Notes under the pieces: model-generated
What the model saw: the letters and a program-made list of their open reading frames with translations, nothing else
Database searches by the model: none
What the model was told of the DNA's origin: nothing
DNA from: Streptomyces globisporus
GTDB taxonomy: Bacteria > Actinomycetota > Actinomycetes > Streptomycetales > Streptomycetaceae
NCBI GenBank assembly: GCA_014649555.1
Contig: BMTG01000017.1
Span: forward strand, 109,567-173,566
Length of the DNA stretch: 64,000 nucleotides
Reading direction: 5' to 3'
Made by a program: the position numbers and the translations under genes
Shown: positions 35,234 to 46,877 of the stretch, piece by piece
How the letters are laid out: every line of letters starts with the position of its first letter
Numbering within the stretch: the first letter of the stretch is position 1

Positions 35234-36126
35234 CCCCGCCGGGCCGGTTCTTCTGCGCCGACGCGGCCAGGGCCCGCCATGACCCGTTCGTCGGCACCGC
35301 CCCCTTCGGCTCCGTCTGGGTCCTCATCGAGTACCGGCGCGCCTGGCCCGCCAACGGCTTCGACGGCCTCGACCTCGACCCGGAGACCAAGACCCTCGTG
35401 TTCGCCGCGGCCCGGGCGAACCGGGCCCGGATCCTCCTCGTCAGGCGCCACGGACGCCGCCGGCACGAAGGGAGCGACCGGTGGGCGGTGCTGCACCACG
35501 ACAGCTCCGGCGCGCTGCGCCAGCGGTGGGGCAGCTGGCACCGCGACGAGGACCTGGCGCAGATCGTGACCGCCCTGGACTCCCCGGGGGAGCCGGGCCT
35601 CGCCCCCGTCGTCCTCGTCTGCGCGCACGGCCTGCACGACGCCTGTTGCGCCGTGCGCGGCCGGCCCGTGGGCCAGGCCCTCAGTGCCCGCTGGCCCGAC
35701 CTCGTGTGGGAGTGCACGCACGTGGGCGGTGACCGGTTCGCCGCCAACGTCGTGGTCGTACCTGACGGCGTCTACTACGGCAATCTGGACCCCCGCTCGG
35801 CGGTCACCGTGGTCGAGGACCACCTCGCCGACCGTATCCGCGCCGACCACCTGCGGGGCTACACCACCCTCCGCCCGCCGCAGCAGGCGGCGGTGGCCGC
35901 GGTGCTCCGGCACTTCGGCCCGGCGGGCAGGCACGCCTACGCGGTCACCACGACGGTCGCCGCCGACGACGGCTGGCGCGTCGGCGTCAGCGGCCGGGCA
36001 CCGCACGCGAGGCTGCTCGACGTCGAGGTACGGGCCCGGCGCACGCCGGCACGCCGACTGACCTGCCGCGGACCGGCGAACAGCTCCGCGCTCGCCTACG
36101 ACGTGACGTCGATCCGCGACCGCTGA
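35230..36126 (+). CDS. Sucrase/ferredoxin-like thioredoxin-fold protein
   Basis: A 298-residue Suc_Fer-like family protein, thioredoxin-fold [2Fe-2S] ferredoxin relatives. The conserved block VCAHGLHDACCAVRGRPVG gives Cys131, Cys139 and Cys140, followed by ECTHVGGDRFAANVVVVPDG (residues 161-180) and YYGNLDP. The family is usually annotated from yeast Apd1/Aim32-type proteins, which carry Cys/His-ligated clusters. GTG overlaps the oxygenase stop (GTGA). It may keep the oxygenase iron reduced, or deliver electrons; this is inference from operon position. Confidence 0.85.
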   Translation: MTPPGRFFCADAARARHDPFVGTAPFGSVWVLIEYRRAWPANGFDGLDLDPETKTLVFAAARANRARILLVRRHGRRRHEGSDRWAVLHHDSSGALRQRWGSWHRDEDLAQIVTALDSPGEPGLAPVVLVCAHGLHDACCAVRGRPVGQALSARWPDLVWECTHVGGDRFAANVVVVPDGVYYGNLDPRSAVTVVEDHLADRIRADHLRGYTTLRPPQQAAVAAVLRHFGPAGRHAYAVTTTVAADDGWRVGVSGRAPHARLLDVEVRARRTPARRLTCRGPANSSALAYDVTSIRDR

Positions 36127-36160
36127 CGAACTCCTCGCTCCGAGGCCGACCCCAAAGCAC

Positions 36161-39213
<3,053 letters not shown>

Positions 39214-39256
39214 CAGCTCCGGCCGCCTCTGCTCCAGACGTGGTCGGCATGCTCCA

Positions 39257-39294
39257 GCGGTGGGGCCGGTGCGTACGCGCACCGGCCCCACCGC
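39257..39294 (+). terminator. katG terminator
   Basis: A perfect 17-base-pair stem (39257-39273 with 39278-39294) and a TACG loop, 44 bases after the katG stop. Very stable and GC-rich. Confidence 0.9.
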
Positions 39295-39390
39295 CGGTTC
39301 CGGCAGGTGACGGCAGGAACGACGGCGGCGGTGTCAGTCCGCTCCCGTAGTCTTCCCGCCACCACTCACCGACGCGGAGGATCACGAGCG

Positions 39391-40902
39391 TTGACCGGCC
39401 TGTCTGCTTTCCCGTTGCCCTTTCACACCTCCCCCTCCTCAGCGCTCGCGACACCGCGAACGCTGCGGGAGCTGGAGATGATCCGGTGCAGCGCACACAT
39501 CAGGGCGAAGCCCGGCTGGTTCGACAAGATGAACGATGCCGAGATCGTCGCCCGGTGGACGCGGGAAGCGGCCGCCCAAGGTCTCACCGGGGCGCAGGTC
39601 CGCTACGTGCTCGCCGAACTCGCCCATTACGCAGCGCTGCGGGACGCCGGGACCGGGATCGAGGTGTCCGCGGTCGACGGGGTGTGGCAGTCGGACACCC
39701 TGGTCGACGACGCGCTCAGGTCCCGGCTGCGCGAGGCGGCCCGGGTGCTTGAGGAGGTCCCCGCAGCGGAGCGGGACTGGCATCCCGGGTCCGACGGGCA
39801 GGTGCTGGACCTGGTGCATCCCTCGCTGTTCTGTCTGGTGCGCGGGGTGAGCGACGCTCCCGAGCAGGCCTGGCGGAACGAGACCGACAACCGCTACGCG
39901 GCCTACGAGTTCTCGGAGAAGTTCCAGTGGCTGCCCACGGACGTCGAGGTCACCGCCGACGGCGACACGGTCTTCCGTTCGTACGTCAACAACGTCCACC
40001 CCGAGACCCATCGCGAACTGGCCGCTGTCCTGCCGGACGTGTTCACCCGCATGCGTCCTCTGCTGGAGAACGTGCTCACGGATCTGCGCCATCCGCGGCC
40101 GCTGCGGATCGAGGCCGATCCCTTCGGGTGGTACGACTCGGAGCCGGAGTACCCGGACAAGACGTCGTACGCCGATGACGAGGCCTACCAGGAGGCTCTG
40201 CGCGTCTGGGAGGTGGAGCAGGACGCGTGGTGGGAGAACCGCCGCCCGGTCATCCCGGACGCCCCGGACTTCACCCCGCCCCCGGCGCCCGGCGCGTCGG
40301 CCCGGGTGGACCTGCGCGGCCGCCGCCTCCAGGTCATCGTCAAGCTCGCCACCATCCATCTCACCCCGGACAAGCCCGAGTACGCCGGGGGCTCCTGGCA
40401 TGTCGAGGGCATGCTGAACGAGCGGATCGTCTCGACCGGTATCTATTACTGGGACTGCGAGAACATCACCGAGAGCCGGCTGAGCTTCCGTACCGCCCTC
40501 GATTACCCGCGCTACGAGCAGAACGACGACAACGGCCTGCGGGAGGTCTACGGCCTGGAGGACGAGGAGGCGCTGAACCAGACGCTGGGTTCGGCGGCCA
40601 CCCCGGCGGGCCGGTGCCTGGCGTTCCCCAACGTCCTGCAGCACCGCGTCGGCTCGTTCCGTCTCACGGACCCCACCCGGCCGGGCCATCGCAAGATTCT
40701 CGCGTTCTTCCTGGTCGACCCGGAGAAGAAGATCGTCTCGACATCCGACGTACCACCGCAGCAGCCGGGGTTCGCCACCTCGACCATGACGCGCGAGCAG
40801 GCCGAGAGCTGTCGCGAAGAGCTCATGCGGGAACGCAAGTTCTTCGTCGACGAACACAACGAGCAGCTCTACGAACGCGAGTTCTCCCTCTGTGAGCACT
40901 GA
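39391..40902 (+). CDS. DUF4246 protein, probable 2-oxoglutarate/Fe(II) oxygenase
   Basis: A 503-residue DUF4246 protein, a family shared by fungi and Streptomyces with no known function. I see a classical 2OG-dioxygenase facial triad: His337-x-Glu339 (SWHVEGMLNE), His418 (FPNVLQHRVGSF) and Arg434 sixteen residues on (PGHRKILAFFLVDP), which would bind 2-oxoglutarate. The N-terminal half (RTLRELEMIRCSAHIRAKPG, GWFDKM) is family-specific. The start is TTG with GGAGG upstream. Its end overlaps the next gene by 11 bases, suggesting joint function with a MpaB-type protein. Confidence 0.82.
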   Translation: MTGLSAFPLPFHTSPSSALATPRTLRELEMIRCSAHIRAKPGWFDKMNDAEIVARWTREAAAQGLTGAQVRYVLAELAHYAALRDAGTGIEVSAVDGVWQSDTLVDDALRSRLREAARVLEEVPAAERDWHPGSDGQVLDLVHPSLFCLVRGVSDAPEQAWRNETDNRYAAYEFSEKFQWLPTDVEVTADGDTVFRSYVNNVHPETHRELAAVLPDVFTRMRPLLENVLTDLRHPRPLRIEADPFGWYDSEPEYPDKTSYADDEAYQEALRVWEVEQDAWWENRRPVIPDAPDFTPPPAPGASARVDLRGRRLQVIVKLATIHLTPDKPEYAGGSWHVEGMLNERIVSTGIYYWDCENITESRLSFRTALDYPRYEQNDDNGLREVYGLEDEEALNQTLGSAATPAGRCLAFPNVLQHRVGSFRLTDPTRPGHRKILAFFLVDPEKKIVSTSDVPPQQPGFATSTMTREQAESCREELMRERKFFVDEHNEQLYEREFSLCEH

Positions 40903-41926
40903 ACCCGGCCGGACCGGTGAACCGATGGACGGAGCTCGTTCCCTGGCCGCGGCCGAGCGGACGGAGGCCGACAGGTGGAGCGGCTCGATACCCTCGGCCG
41001 GAGGACACAGGAGCGGAAGCCGGGAGGCGTTGGTGGGACTGCGGGACCGGATCGCGGCGGAGCTCACCGATGCCTTGCACGGCGGGGACCTCGAGCTGGA
41101 ACGGTACGCGGCTCCGCCCGGCGATCCGGGGCTGTTCGGGATCACCCCGGCAGACCCGGCGTGGCGGGTGCACGGGCAGGCCACCGGGATGCTCACCGGC
41201 GGGTTCGCCGCCCTCTTGCTCCAGTCGCTGCATCCGCTGGCCATGGCCGGGGTCGACCAGCACTCGGACTTCCGCGCCGATCCGGTCGGGCGGCTGAACG
41301 GAACCGTACGGTTCATCACCACGACCACGTTCGGCTCCGCGCCCGCCGCCCGCGAGGTGATCGGTCTCGTCCGGCGGATCCACACCCGGGTGCACGGCAC
41401 CGCGCCCGACGGGAGGCCGTACCGCGCGGACGATCCCGATCTGCTCACCTGGGTGCACACCGCCGAGGTGAGCAGCTTCCTCGCCGGGCACCAGGCGTAC
41501 GCGCCCCGGCCGCACCGGCTTACCCCCGCCGAGTGCGACACCTACTACCGCCAGGCCGCGCCGGTGGCGGAGGAGTTGGGGGCGCGGGAGGTGCCGCGTA
41601 CCGCGTTCGAGGTGGAGGGCTACCTGACCCGTATGCGCCCCCGGCTCCACGCCACCCCGGCCGCGCTGGACTCGGTGCGGTTCCTCCGCGCGTTCGGCCG
41701 CACGCCGCAGGAGCGGCTGGCCGTCCGCCTGCTCAGCAACGCCTCGACCGGGCTCCTCCCCGACTGGGCCCGCACCGAACTCGGCATCCGCCGCCCGGCC
41801 CCCGTCCGCGTCTGCTGGGACCGACCCCTGGCGACGGCCCTCGGACGCACCCTGGAATGGGGGCTCGGCCCCTCCCAGATCCAGGCGGCGGCACGGGGGC
41901 GGCTGGCGGGGGCCGGCCAGGGGTGA
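40892..41926 (+). CDS. Oxygenase MpaB family protein (DUF2236)
   Basis: A 344-residue DUF2236 member. After a disordered ~45-residue N-terminus come TDALHGGDLELERYAAPPGD, GMLTGGFAALLLQSLHPLAM, the conserved DQHSDFRADPVGRLNGT and RRIHTRVHGTAPDGRPYRAD, and TWVHTAEVSSFLAGHQAY. The last blocks carry the His and Arg residues thought to hold haem or metal in Lcp-type relatives. GTG lies inside the end of the DUF4246 gene, so translation is coupled. The family subtype differs from the one at 13-14 kb. Confidence 0.87.
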   Translation: MSTEPGRTGEPMDGARSLAAAERTEADRWSGSIPSAGGHRSGSREALVGLRDRIAAELTDALHGGDLELERYAAPPGDPGLFGITPADPAWRVHGQATGMLTGGFAALLLQSLHPLAMAGVDQHSDFRADPVGRLNGTVRFITTTTFGSAPAAREVIGLVRRIHTRVHGTAPDGRPYRADDPDLLTWVHTAEVSSFLAGHQAYAPRPHRLTPAECDTYYRQAAPVAEELGAREVPRTAFEVEGYLTRMRPRLHATPAALDSVRFLRAFGRTPQERLAVRLLSNASTGLLPDWARTELGIRRPAPVRVCWDRPLATALGRTLEWGLGPSQIQAAARGRLAGAGQG

Positions 41927-41935
41927 CGGGGCCGC

Positions 41936-41964
41936 ACGCCCGTTGCCGTGCGGGCCCCGGCGGG
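41936..41964. terminator. Hairpin between convergent genes
   Basis: CGGGGCCGCACG and CGTGCGGGCCCCG pair with a single bulge around an eight-base loop, in the 45-base gap between the MpaB-type gene and the convergent LmbE-type gene. Confidence 0.65.
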
Positions 41965-41971
41965 CGGCGGG

Positions 41972-42805
41972 TCAGCGGAGTCCGGCGAAGAGATCCTTCT
42001 CGGGGACGGCCGCACCGGTGGCGTCCTTGACCCGTACAAAGGTCTCCACGCCCATCAGCTCGCCGAACCTGTCCTTGCCCATCCTGAGGAAGAAGATGTT
42101 CTCGCCCTGACTGGCGTGGGCGGCCAGCGCGTCGAACTTCTGGCCGCTGTACGCGGTGGTGTCCACCCAGGTGGTGATCTCGTCGTCGGGGAGACCGATC
42201 TTTTCCATCTCGGCGACCTCGGCCGGGTCCGGCTCCGGCGTGTCCTCCTGGGACTCGCGCATCATCTCCTCGAACCGGCGCATCGCCGAGTGGGGCATCG
42301 TCGTCCAGTAGACCTTCGGCGTCAGGTCGGTCATCTCCAGCGCCGCCATCGTGATGCGGTGGGCCTGGATGTGGTCGGGATGGCCGTAGAAGCCGTTCTC
42401 GTCGTAGGTGACGACCACATCGGGCCGGTAGTGCCGCATGAGCTCCGCGAGCCGGGTCGCGCCCTCCTGCACGGGGGTCTGCCAGAAGGATCCGGGAGCG
42501 TCGTTGCTCGGCCAGCCGATCATCCCGGAGTCCGCGTAGTCCAGCGTCTCCAGGTCGCTCACGCCCAGGACGTCACAGCTCGCCTTGAGTTCCTGGCCAC
42601 GCATCGCGGCGACGGCCGCCGGATCGTGCCCGGGTTCGCCGGGCTTGACGCCTCCCGGCCCGTCACCGCAACCGCCGTCGGTACAGGTCACGAGAACCGT
42701 GCGGATGCCTTCCGCCGCATACCGCGCGAGCACTCCTCCGGTTCCCGTGGCCTCGTCGTCGGGGTGGGCGTGCACGGCCATGAGGGTCAGGGGCCGGTCG
42801 GTCAT
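41972..42805 (-). CDS. PIG-L/LmbE-family deacetylase (mycothiol-conjugate-amidase-like)
   Basis: A 277-residue zinc hydrolase. The zinc motif AVHAHPDDEATGTGG gives His, Asp and Asp; the third ligand lies in ENGFYGHPDHIQAHRIT. The insertion with PGEPGHDPAAVAAMRGQELK and the overall ~280-residue length resemble the actinomycete MshB/Mca group, which deacetylates GlcNAc-inositol or cleaves mycothiol S-conjugates. Which of the two applies is not certain; the extended acidic middle (residues ~180-210) leans to Mca. Single gene. Confidence 0.85.
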   Translation of the reverse strand: MTDRPLTLMAVHAHPDDEATGTGGVLARYAAEGIRTVLVTCTDGGCGDGPGGVKPGEPGHDPAAVAAMRGQELKASCDVLGVSDLETLDYADSGMIGWPSNDAPGSFWQTPVQEGATRLAELMRHYRPDVVVTYDENGFYGHPDHIQAHRITMAALEMTDLTPKVYWTTMPHSAMRRFEEMMRESQEDTPEPDPAEVAEMEKIGLPDDEITTWVDTTAYSGQKFDALAAHASQGENIFFLRMGKDRFGELMGVETFVRVKDATGAAVPEKDLFAGLR

Positions 42806-43005
42806 GAAGAGGTCCTTCCACGGAGACAGGTCGGGGTCCGAGTATGCGGCGCGCCTGTCGCGGCTCCGGGGCTCGGCCCCTCGGTGGAGGTAACCGTGCC
42901 GCCGGGGCTCGGTGTTCCCGGGGCCCGCCTTCGGCTTCGGCCTCGCCTCGGACGATGGTGCGCCGCCCCGGCCCTACCGGCGGCCGGAATCCGCCCGCCA
43001 GAGTG

Positions 43006-43035
43006 TTGACGGTGTTCACATCGTGACGTTACGTT
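43006..43035 (+). promoter_or_regulatory. Probable promoter of the symporter-type gene
   Basis: TTGACG (43006-43011) and TACGTT (43030-43035) are 18 bases apart. Initiation would fall near 43042, just beyond an in-frame ATG at 43037, which favours the later ATG at 43085 as the true start. Confidence 0.5.
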
Positions 43036-43084
43036 CATGCGGCAGCCCCGCAGCCCTTCCCCCGCCCAGGAGACGAAGCCGCAG

Positions 43085-43978
43085 ATGGACTCTCCCCTCG
43101 CCACCGTCATGCTCCCGCTCGCCCTGGCCGTCATCATGTTCGGGCTGGGGCTGTCCCTGACCGCGGACGACTTCCGGCGGGTGCGCCGGCATCCGCGTGC
43201 CGTCGTCGTGGCGTTGACCTGCCAGGCAGTGCTGCTGCCCGCCGTGTGCTTCGGCCTGGTCGTCGCCTTCGGCCTCTCCCCCGAACTCGCCGTCGGCATG
43301 ATGCTGCTGGCCGCCTCTCCCGGCGGGACGACGGCCAACCTCTTCAGTCATCTCTTCGGGGGGGACGTGGCGTTGAACGTCACCCTCACAGCGATCAACG
43401 CGGTCGTGGCCATCGTGACCCTGCCGGTCATCACCAACGTCGCCCTGCTCCACTTCGAGCCGGGAACCGGGCAGGACGGCCTCGGGCTGCAGTTCGACAA
43501 GGTGCTCCAGGTCTTCGCCCTGGTGCTCGCGCCGGTGGTCATCGGCCTGGCCGTGCGTCGAAACGCGGAGGCGTTCGCGCTCCGCATGGACCGTCCGGTG
43601 CGTCTCCTGTCCGTCGTCGTCCTCGTCGCGGTGATCATCGGCGCGGTGCTGGCCGAGCGGAGCAACATCGGCGACTACCTCGCGGACGCCGGGCCCGTGG
43701 CGCTGCTCTTCTGTGTGCTGAGCCTGGCCACGGGGTACTTCGTGCCGCGCCTGGCGCGCGTCGGCAAGCGGCAGGCGATCGCCTGCTCCATGGAGATCGG
43801 CGTGCACAACAGCGCCGTCGCCATGACGCTGGCGATCAGCGTGCTCGGCAGCGTCAGCCTGGCCGTGCCCGCGGCCGTCTACGGCGTACTCGCCTACCCC
43901 GTCGCGGCGCTCGCCGGGCTGTTGATGACCCGGGTCGGCACCCGGCTCCCCGCCGAGGAATCCGCACGGACGGCCTGA
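43085..43978 (+). CDS. Bile acid:sodium symporter family transporter
   Basis: A 297-residue membrane protein with about nine to ten helices of the BASS/SBF family, sodium-coupled importers of organic anions. Typical blocks are MFGLGLSLTADDFRRVRRHP, MLLAASPGGTTANLFSHLFG and MEIGVHNSAVAMTLAISV. The AASPGGTTAN loop carries conserved polar residues of the sodium site. The bacterial substrate is unknown. ATG of MDSPLATVM is preferred to one 16 codons earlier because the promoter-like motif leaves no leader for the latter. Confidence 0.87.
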   Translation: MDSPLATVMLPLALAVIMFGLGLSLTADDFRRVRRHPRAVVVALTCQAVLLPAVCFGLVVAFGLSPELAVGMMLLAASPGGTTANLFSHLFGGDVALNVTLTAINAVVAIVTLPVITNVALLHFEPGTGQDGLGLQFDKVLQVFALVLAPVVIGLAVRRNAEAFALRMDRPVRLLSVVVLVAVIIGAVLAERSNIGDYLADAGPVALLFCVLSLATGYFVPRLARVGKRQAIACSMEIGVHNSAVAMTLAISVLGSVSLAVPAAVYGVLAYPVAALAGLLMTRVGTRLPAEESARTA

Positions 43979-44023
43979 CCCGCGGGGGCACGTTGGGGCG
44001 GCCGGGTCCGGCGACAGGTCGTC

Positions 44024-44998
44024 TCAGCCTTCGTGCAGGGCCTTCTTGAGAGCGTCGACGGCGAGGGTGCGGGCGACGTTCGCGGCGCGGGTGTCGCGCA
44101 GGCTGTCCAGGAGGAGGAAGTCGTGGACCATGCCCGCCACGCGGACGGAGGTCACGTCCACGCCGGCCTCGCGCAGCCGGTTGGCGTACTTCTCGCCCTC
44201 GTCGCGCAGGACGTCGGCCTCGTCGGTGATGACCAGGGTGGTGGGCAGGCCCCGAAGCTGGTCCAGGGAGGCGTGGAGCGGCGCGGCGTACACCTCGGTG
44301 CGGTGGGCGGGGTTGCCGATGTAGGCGTCCCAGAACCACTTCATGCCGTCGCGGGTGAGGTAGTAGCCCTCGGCGAACTGGAGGTAGGACGGGGTGTTGA
44401 AGTCGGCGTCGGCGACCGGGTACAGCAGGACCTGCGCCTTGAGGTCGATGCCTCCGCGCTCCTTGTTCATCAGCGCGAACACCGCCGACATGCAGCCGCC
44501 CACCGACTCACCGGTGACCGCGATCCGCGAGGTGTCCAGTCCGTGTTCCGCCCCGTGCTCCAGGACCCACTGGCCCACGGCGTAGTTCTGCTCGACCTGG
44601 GTGGGGTACTTGGCCTCGGGCGCCCGGTCGTAGACGGGGAAGACCCCGGCCGCCCCGGCGCCGACGGCGAGTTCGCGGAAGAGGCGGTCGTGGGTCCGGT
44701 CGTCGCCGAAGACCCAGCCGGCGCCGTGGATGTAGAAGACGACCGGCAGCGGACCGGTGGCTCCCTTGGGCCGGATGATCCGGGTGCGGACCGTGCCCCA
44801 CTGGCCCGCGTCCACGTCGACCCACTCCTCGTCGACGTCCGGGCGGGGCACGCTCGGGTCGCTCTGCAGACCGAGCAGGATGTCGCGGCCCTTCTCCGGG
44901 GGAACCTCGTAGATCCGCGGATGCGGATCCGTGGCCTCGCACAGCTCCTTCGCCGCGGGTTCCAGGTAGGGGGTGATCGGAGGGGGCAGATCGGTCAT
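44024..44998 (-). CDS. Alpha/beta-hydrolase, hormone-sensitive-lipase-type esterase
   Basis: A 324-residue esterase. The oxyanion motif HGAGW follows VVFYI (residues ~90-98), the nucleophile elbow is GESVGG (Ser ~165), and the acid/base pair is in VITDEADVLRDEG and GMVHDFLLLD. This is the HSL family, acting on short acyl esters in the cytoplasm; no signal peptide is present. ATG follows AGGGAG. Downstream it converges with the symporter-type gene. The physiological substrate is unknown. Confidence 0.88.
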   Translation of the reverse strand: MTDLPPPITPYLEPAAKELCEATDPHPRIYEVPPEKGRDILLGLQSDPSVPRPDVDEEWVDVDAGQWGTVRTRIIRPKGATGPLPVVFYIHGAGWVFGDDRTHDRLFRELAVGAGAAGVFPVYDRAPEAKYPTQVEQNYAVGQWVLEHGAEHGLDTSRIAVTGESVGGCMSAVFALMNKERGGIDLKAQVLLYPVADADFNTPSYLQFAEGYYLTRDGMKWFWDAYIGNPAHRTEVYAAPLHASLDQLRGLPTTLVITDEADVLRDEGEKYANRLREAGVDVTSVRVAGMVHDFLLLDSLRDTRAANVARTLAVDALKKALHEG

Positions 44999-45233
44999 GT
45001 CGACTCCCTGTCGTGGGCACGCTGTGTGCCCGTGCGCGCGACCCGGTCGGCCGCTGAAGCGTCAGCCGTCGAGGCCGAGGTGGTGCACGCCCCGAACGGC
45101 AATGAGCGATTCCATCCTTCGCGCCCCATTCGTCCCCCGCAACCGGCGCGGAACCCGGTCAGCGTTCATGCCGCGGCGGGAGCGGTGAACGGCAGGCGGT
45201 CATGACGAGGCCGGACCGGACCGTGGCGGTGCC
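44999..45233. other. Intergenic region before the esterase gene
   Basis: About 235 bases between the DUF6510 gene and the esterase, both on the minus strand. It contains the esterase promoter somewhere, but no clear motif, repeat or small gene was recognised. Confidence 0.35.
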
Positions 45234-45533
45234 TCAAGGACGCCTGACGTCGGGCGCCACGGCGGGAAGGGTGAAGCGGAAAGCGCCCGCTCCCCCGCCG
45301 AGTTGGAGCCAGAGGTACTCGGGCTGGGTGACGATCCGCAGGGCGATGGCGGCACAGCCCGGGCAGCGGGCGGTCAGGCCGGGCTCGGGGCCGTAGACGT
45401 GCAACTGGGCCAGGGTCGCGGGCAGTCGGCAGGAGGGACACAGGCGCCAGGCGGTGGTCGGGTCGACGGCGAAGACCTCGCCGAGCGGACCGGCCAGGGC
45501 GTTGCCGTCGACGTACAGGGGGTGTTCGGTCAT
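45234..45533 (-). CDS. DUF6510 family zinc-ribbon-like protein
   Basis: A 99-residue protein with two CxxC knuckles (CPSC near residue 32 and CPGC near residue 58) that should hold one zinc or a rubredoxin-like metal. A short basic/hydrophobic C-terminal half follows (EYLWLQLGGGAGAFRF). DUF6510 proteins recur next to molybdopterin oxidoreductase plus flavoprotein reductase pairs, as here. Last gene of that operon. The role is unknown; an accessory or electron-transfer function is possible. Confidence 0.8.
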   Translation of the reverse strand: MTEHPLYVDGNALAGPLGEVFAVDPTTAWRLCPSCRLPATLAQLHVYGPEPGLTARCPGCAAIALRIVTQPEYLWLQLGGGAGAFRFTLPAVAPDVRRP

Positions 45534-45566
45534 GGCGGGGGTTCCTCACCGTGCGACGCGGATGTG

Positions 45567-46274
45567 TCAGCCGAAGCGTTCGGTACGGATGCGGTCGGGC
45601 CCGTATCCGGCGGCCAGGAGCAGTTCGCCGGCGTGCTCGACGAAGGCGGTCGGGCCGCAGACGTAACAGTGGGTGTCCGTGGGGGGCGGCATGCCCAGCA
45701 GGTCGTCCGCGGTGATGCGTCCGGCGGGGCGCCTCGATCCCTCCGGTGCGGTGCGGGTGTACAGGAGCCGGACGCGGACGCCCTCCGCGACGGCGTCGAG
45801 TTCGGTCGCGTACCAGACCTCGTCGGGGGCGCGGACGGAGTAGAGGAGCACGCAGGGATCGCCCGACGCCGATGCCGCCCGTGCCCGGAGCATCGCCATC
45901 ACGGGGACGACACCTGAGCCTCCGGCGATCAGCAGGAGCGGGCCTCGGTCCTGCGGTGTCCGGACGAACCAGCCTCCGAGCGGTCCCATGACCTCGACCT
46001 CGGCGCCCACGGGGAGGTCGTCGGCCAGATACGGGGAGACCTCGCCGCCGAACGTCGCCTGAACCCCCAGCTCGATGCGGTCGCCACCGGCGCCGGCGGG
46101 AGCGGCGAGCGAGTAGCTGCGTACCGCCTGGTATCCGTCGTCCGCGGTGAGCCGTACGTCGACGTGCTGGCCCGGAAGGTGTCCCGGCCAGTGCGGCACC
46201 TCGAACGTCAGGGTGCGGCCGGTCGCCGTCTGTTTCGTCCGCTCGGTGAGGCGGGCCCGTCGCCAGCCGTGCAT
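45567..46274 (-). CDS. FAD/NAD(P)-binding ferredoxin-reductase-type flavoprotein
   Basis: A 235-residue reductase of the FNR superfamily. The flavin domain has YQAVRSYSLAAPAG, with RSYS contacting FAD. The nucleotide domain has PLLLIAGGSGVVPVMAMLRA and the closing CGPTAFVEHAGELLLAAGYG with VRTERFG-like end IRTERFG. There is no [2Fe-2S] domain attached. Its ATG overlaps the stop of the molybdopterin gene by one base (TGATG on the minus strand), making it the natural redox partner of that enzyme. Confidence 0.9.
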   Translation of the reverse strand: MHGWRRARLTERTKQTATGRTLTFEVPHWPGHLPGQHVDVRLTADDGYQAVRSYSLAAPAGAGGDRIELGVQATFGGEVSPYLADDLPVGAEVEVMGPLGGWFVRTPQDRGPLLLIAGGSGVVPVMAMLRARAASASGDPCVLLYSVRAPDEVWYATELDAVAEGVRVRLLYTRTAPEGSRRPAGRITADDLLGMPPPTDTHCYVCGPTAFVEHAGELLLAAGYGPDRIRTERFG

Positions 46275-46873
46275 CAGTCGCTCCAGTAACGCTGTTCGCG
46301 CCAGGGGTCGCCGTAGTCGTGGTAGCCGGCCGACTCCCAGAAGCCGGGTTCGTTGTCGAGGGTGAGCCGGAGGCCCTTGACCCATTTCGCCGACTTCCAG
46401 AAGTACAGGTGGGGGATGACGAGCCGGGCCGGTCCGCCGTGGTCCGGGGAGAGCGCGAAGCCGTCGAAGGAGTGCGCCAGCCAGGCCTTGCCGTCGGTGA
46501 CGTCCTCCAGCGGGAGGTTGGTGGTGTAGCCGTCGAATGATTCGGCGACGACGAAGTCCGCCGCGGTCTCCATCGCGTCGAGGAACACGTCGAGGGGGAC
46601 GCCCCGCCAGCGGGTGTCGAACTTCGACCAACGGGTCACGCAGTGGATGTCGACGGTGGGCTCCTCCTGCGGGAGCGCCATCATCTCGTCCCAGCTCCAC
46701 GAACGGCTTTCGCCGGCCTCGCCGGTCAGGGTGAACGACCATCGGCCGGTGGGGATGTCCGGGGTCGGACCCGCGGAGAGGACGGGAAACGACTCCGTCG
46801 GATACTGCCCCGGTGGCAGCCGTCCGGCGAAGGCGTGGCTCTTCCCGTGAAACCCCGGTGACAGGTCGCCCAT
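46274..46873 (-). CDS. Sulfite-oxidase-fold molybdopterin-dependent oxidoreductase
   Basis: A 199-residue SUOX/YedY-type molybdopterin domain. The key block VDIHCVTRWSKFDTRWRGVP carries the molybdenum-ligand Cys (about residue 92). It also has GYTTNLPLEDV and GGPARLVIPHLYFWKSAKWV, typical of actinobacterial cytoplasmic members. No Tat signal is present, unlike MsrP/YedY. The substrate is unknown. The start is fixed by ATG of MGDLSPGFHG; a longer frame overlaps the 55-residue gene upstream. Electrons probably pass to the next gene's flavoprotein. Confidence 0.9.
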   Translation of the reverse strand: MGDLSPGFHGKSHAFAGRLPPGQYPTESFPVLSAGPTPDIPTGRWSFTLTGEAGESRSWSWDEMMALPQEEPTVDIHCVTRWSKFDTRWRGVPLDVFLDAMETAADFVVAESFDGYTTNLPLEDVTDGKAWLAHSFDGFALSPDHGGPARLVIPHLYFWKSAKWVKGLRLTLDNEPGFWESAGYHDYGDPWREQRYWSD

Positions 46874-46877
46874 GGGT

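Noticed and set aside
43037-43084. Start of the symporter-type gene at ATG 43037
   Set aside because: It lies before the likely transcription start and has no ribosome site.
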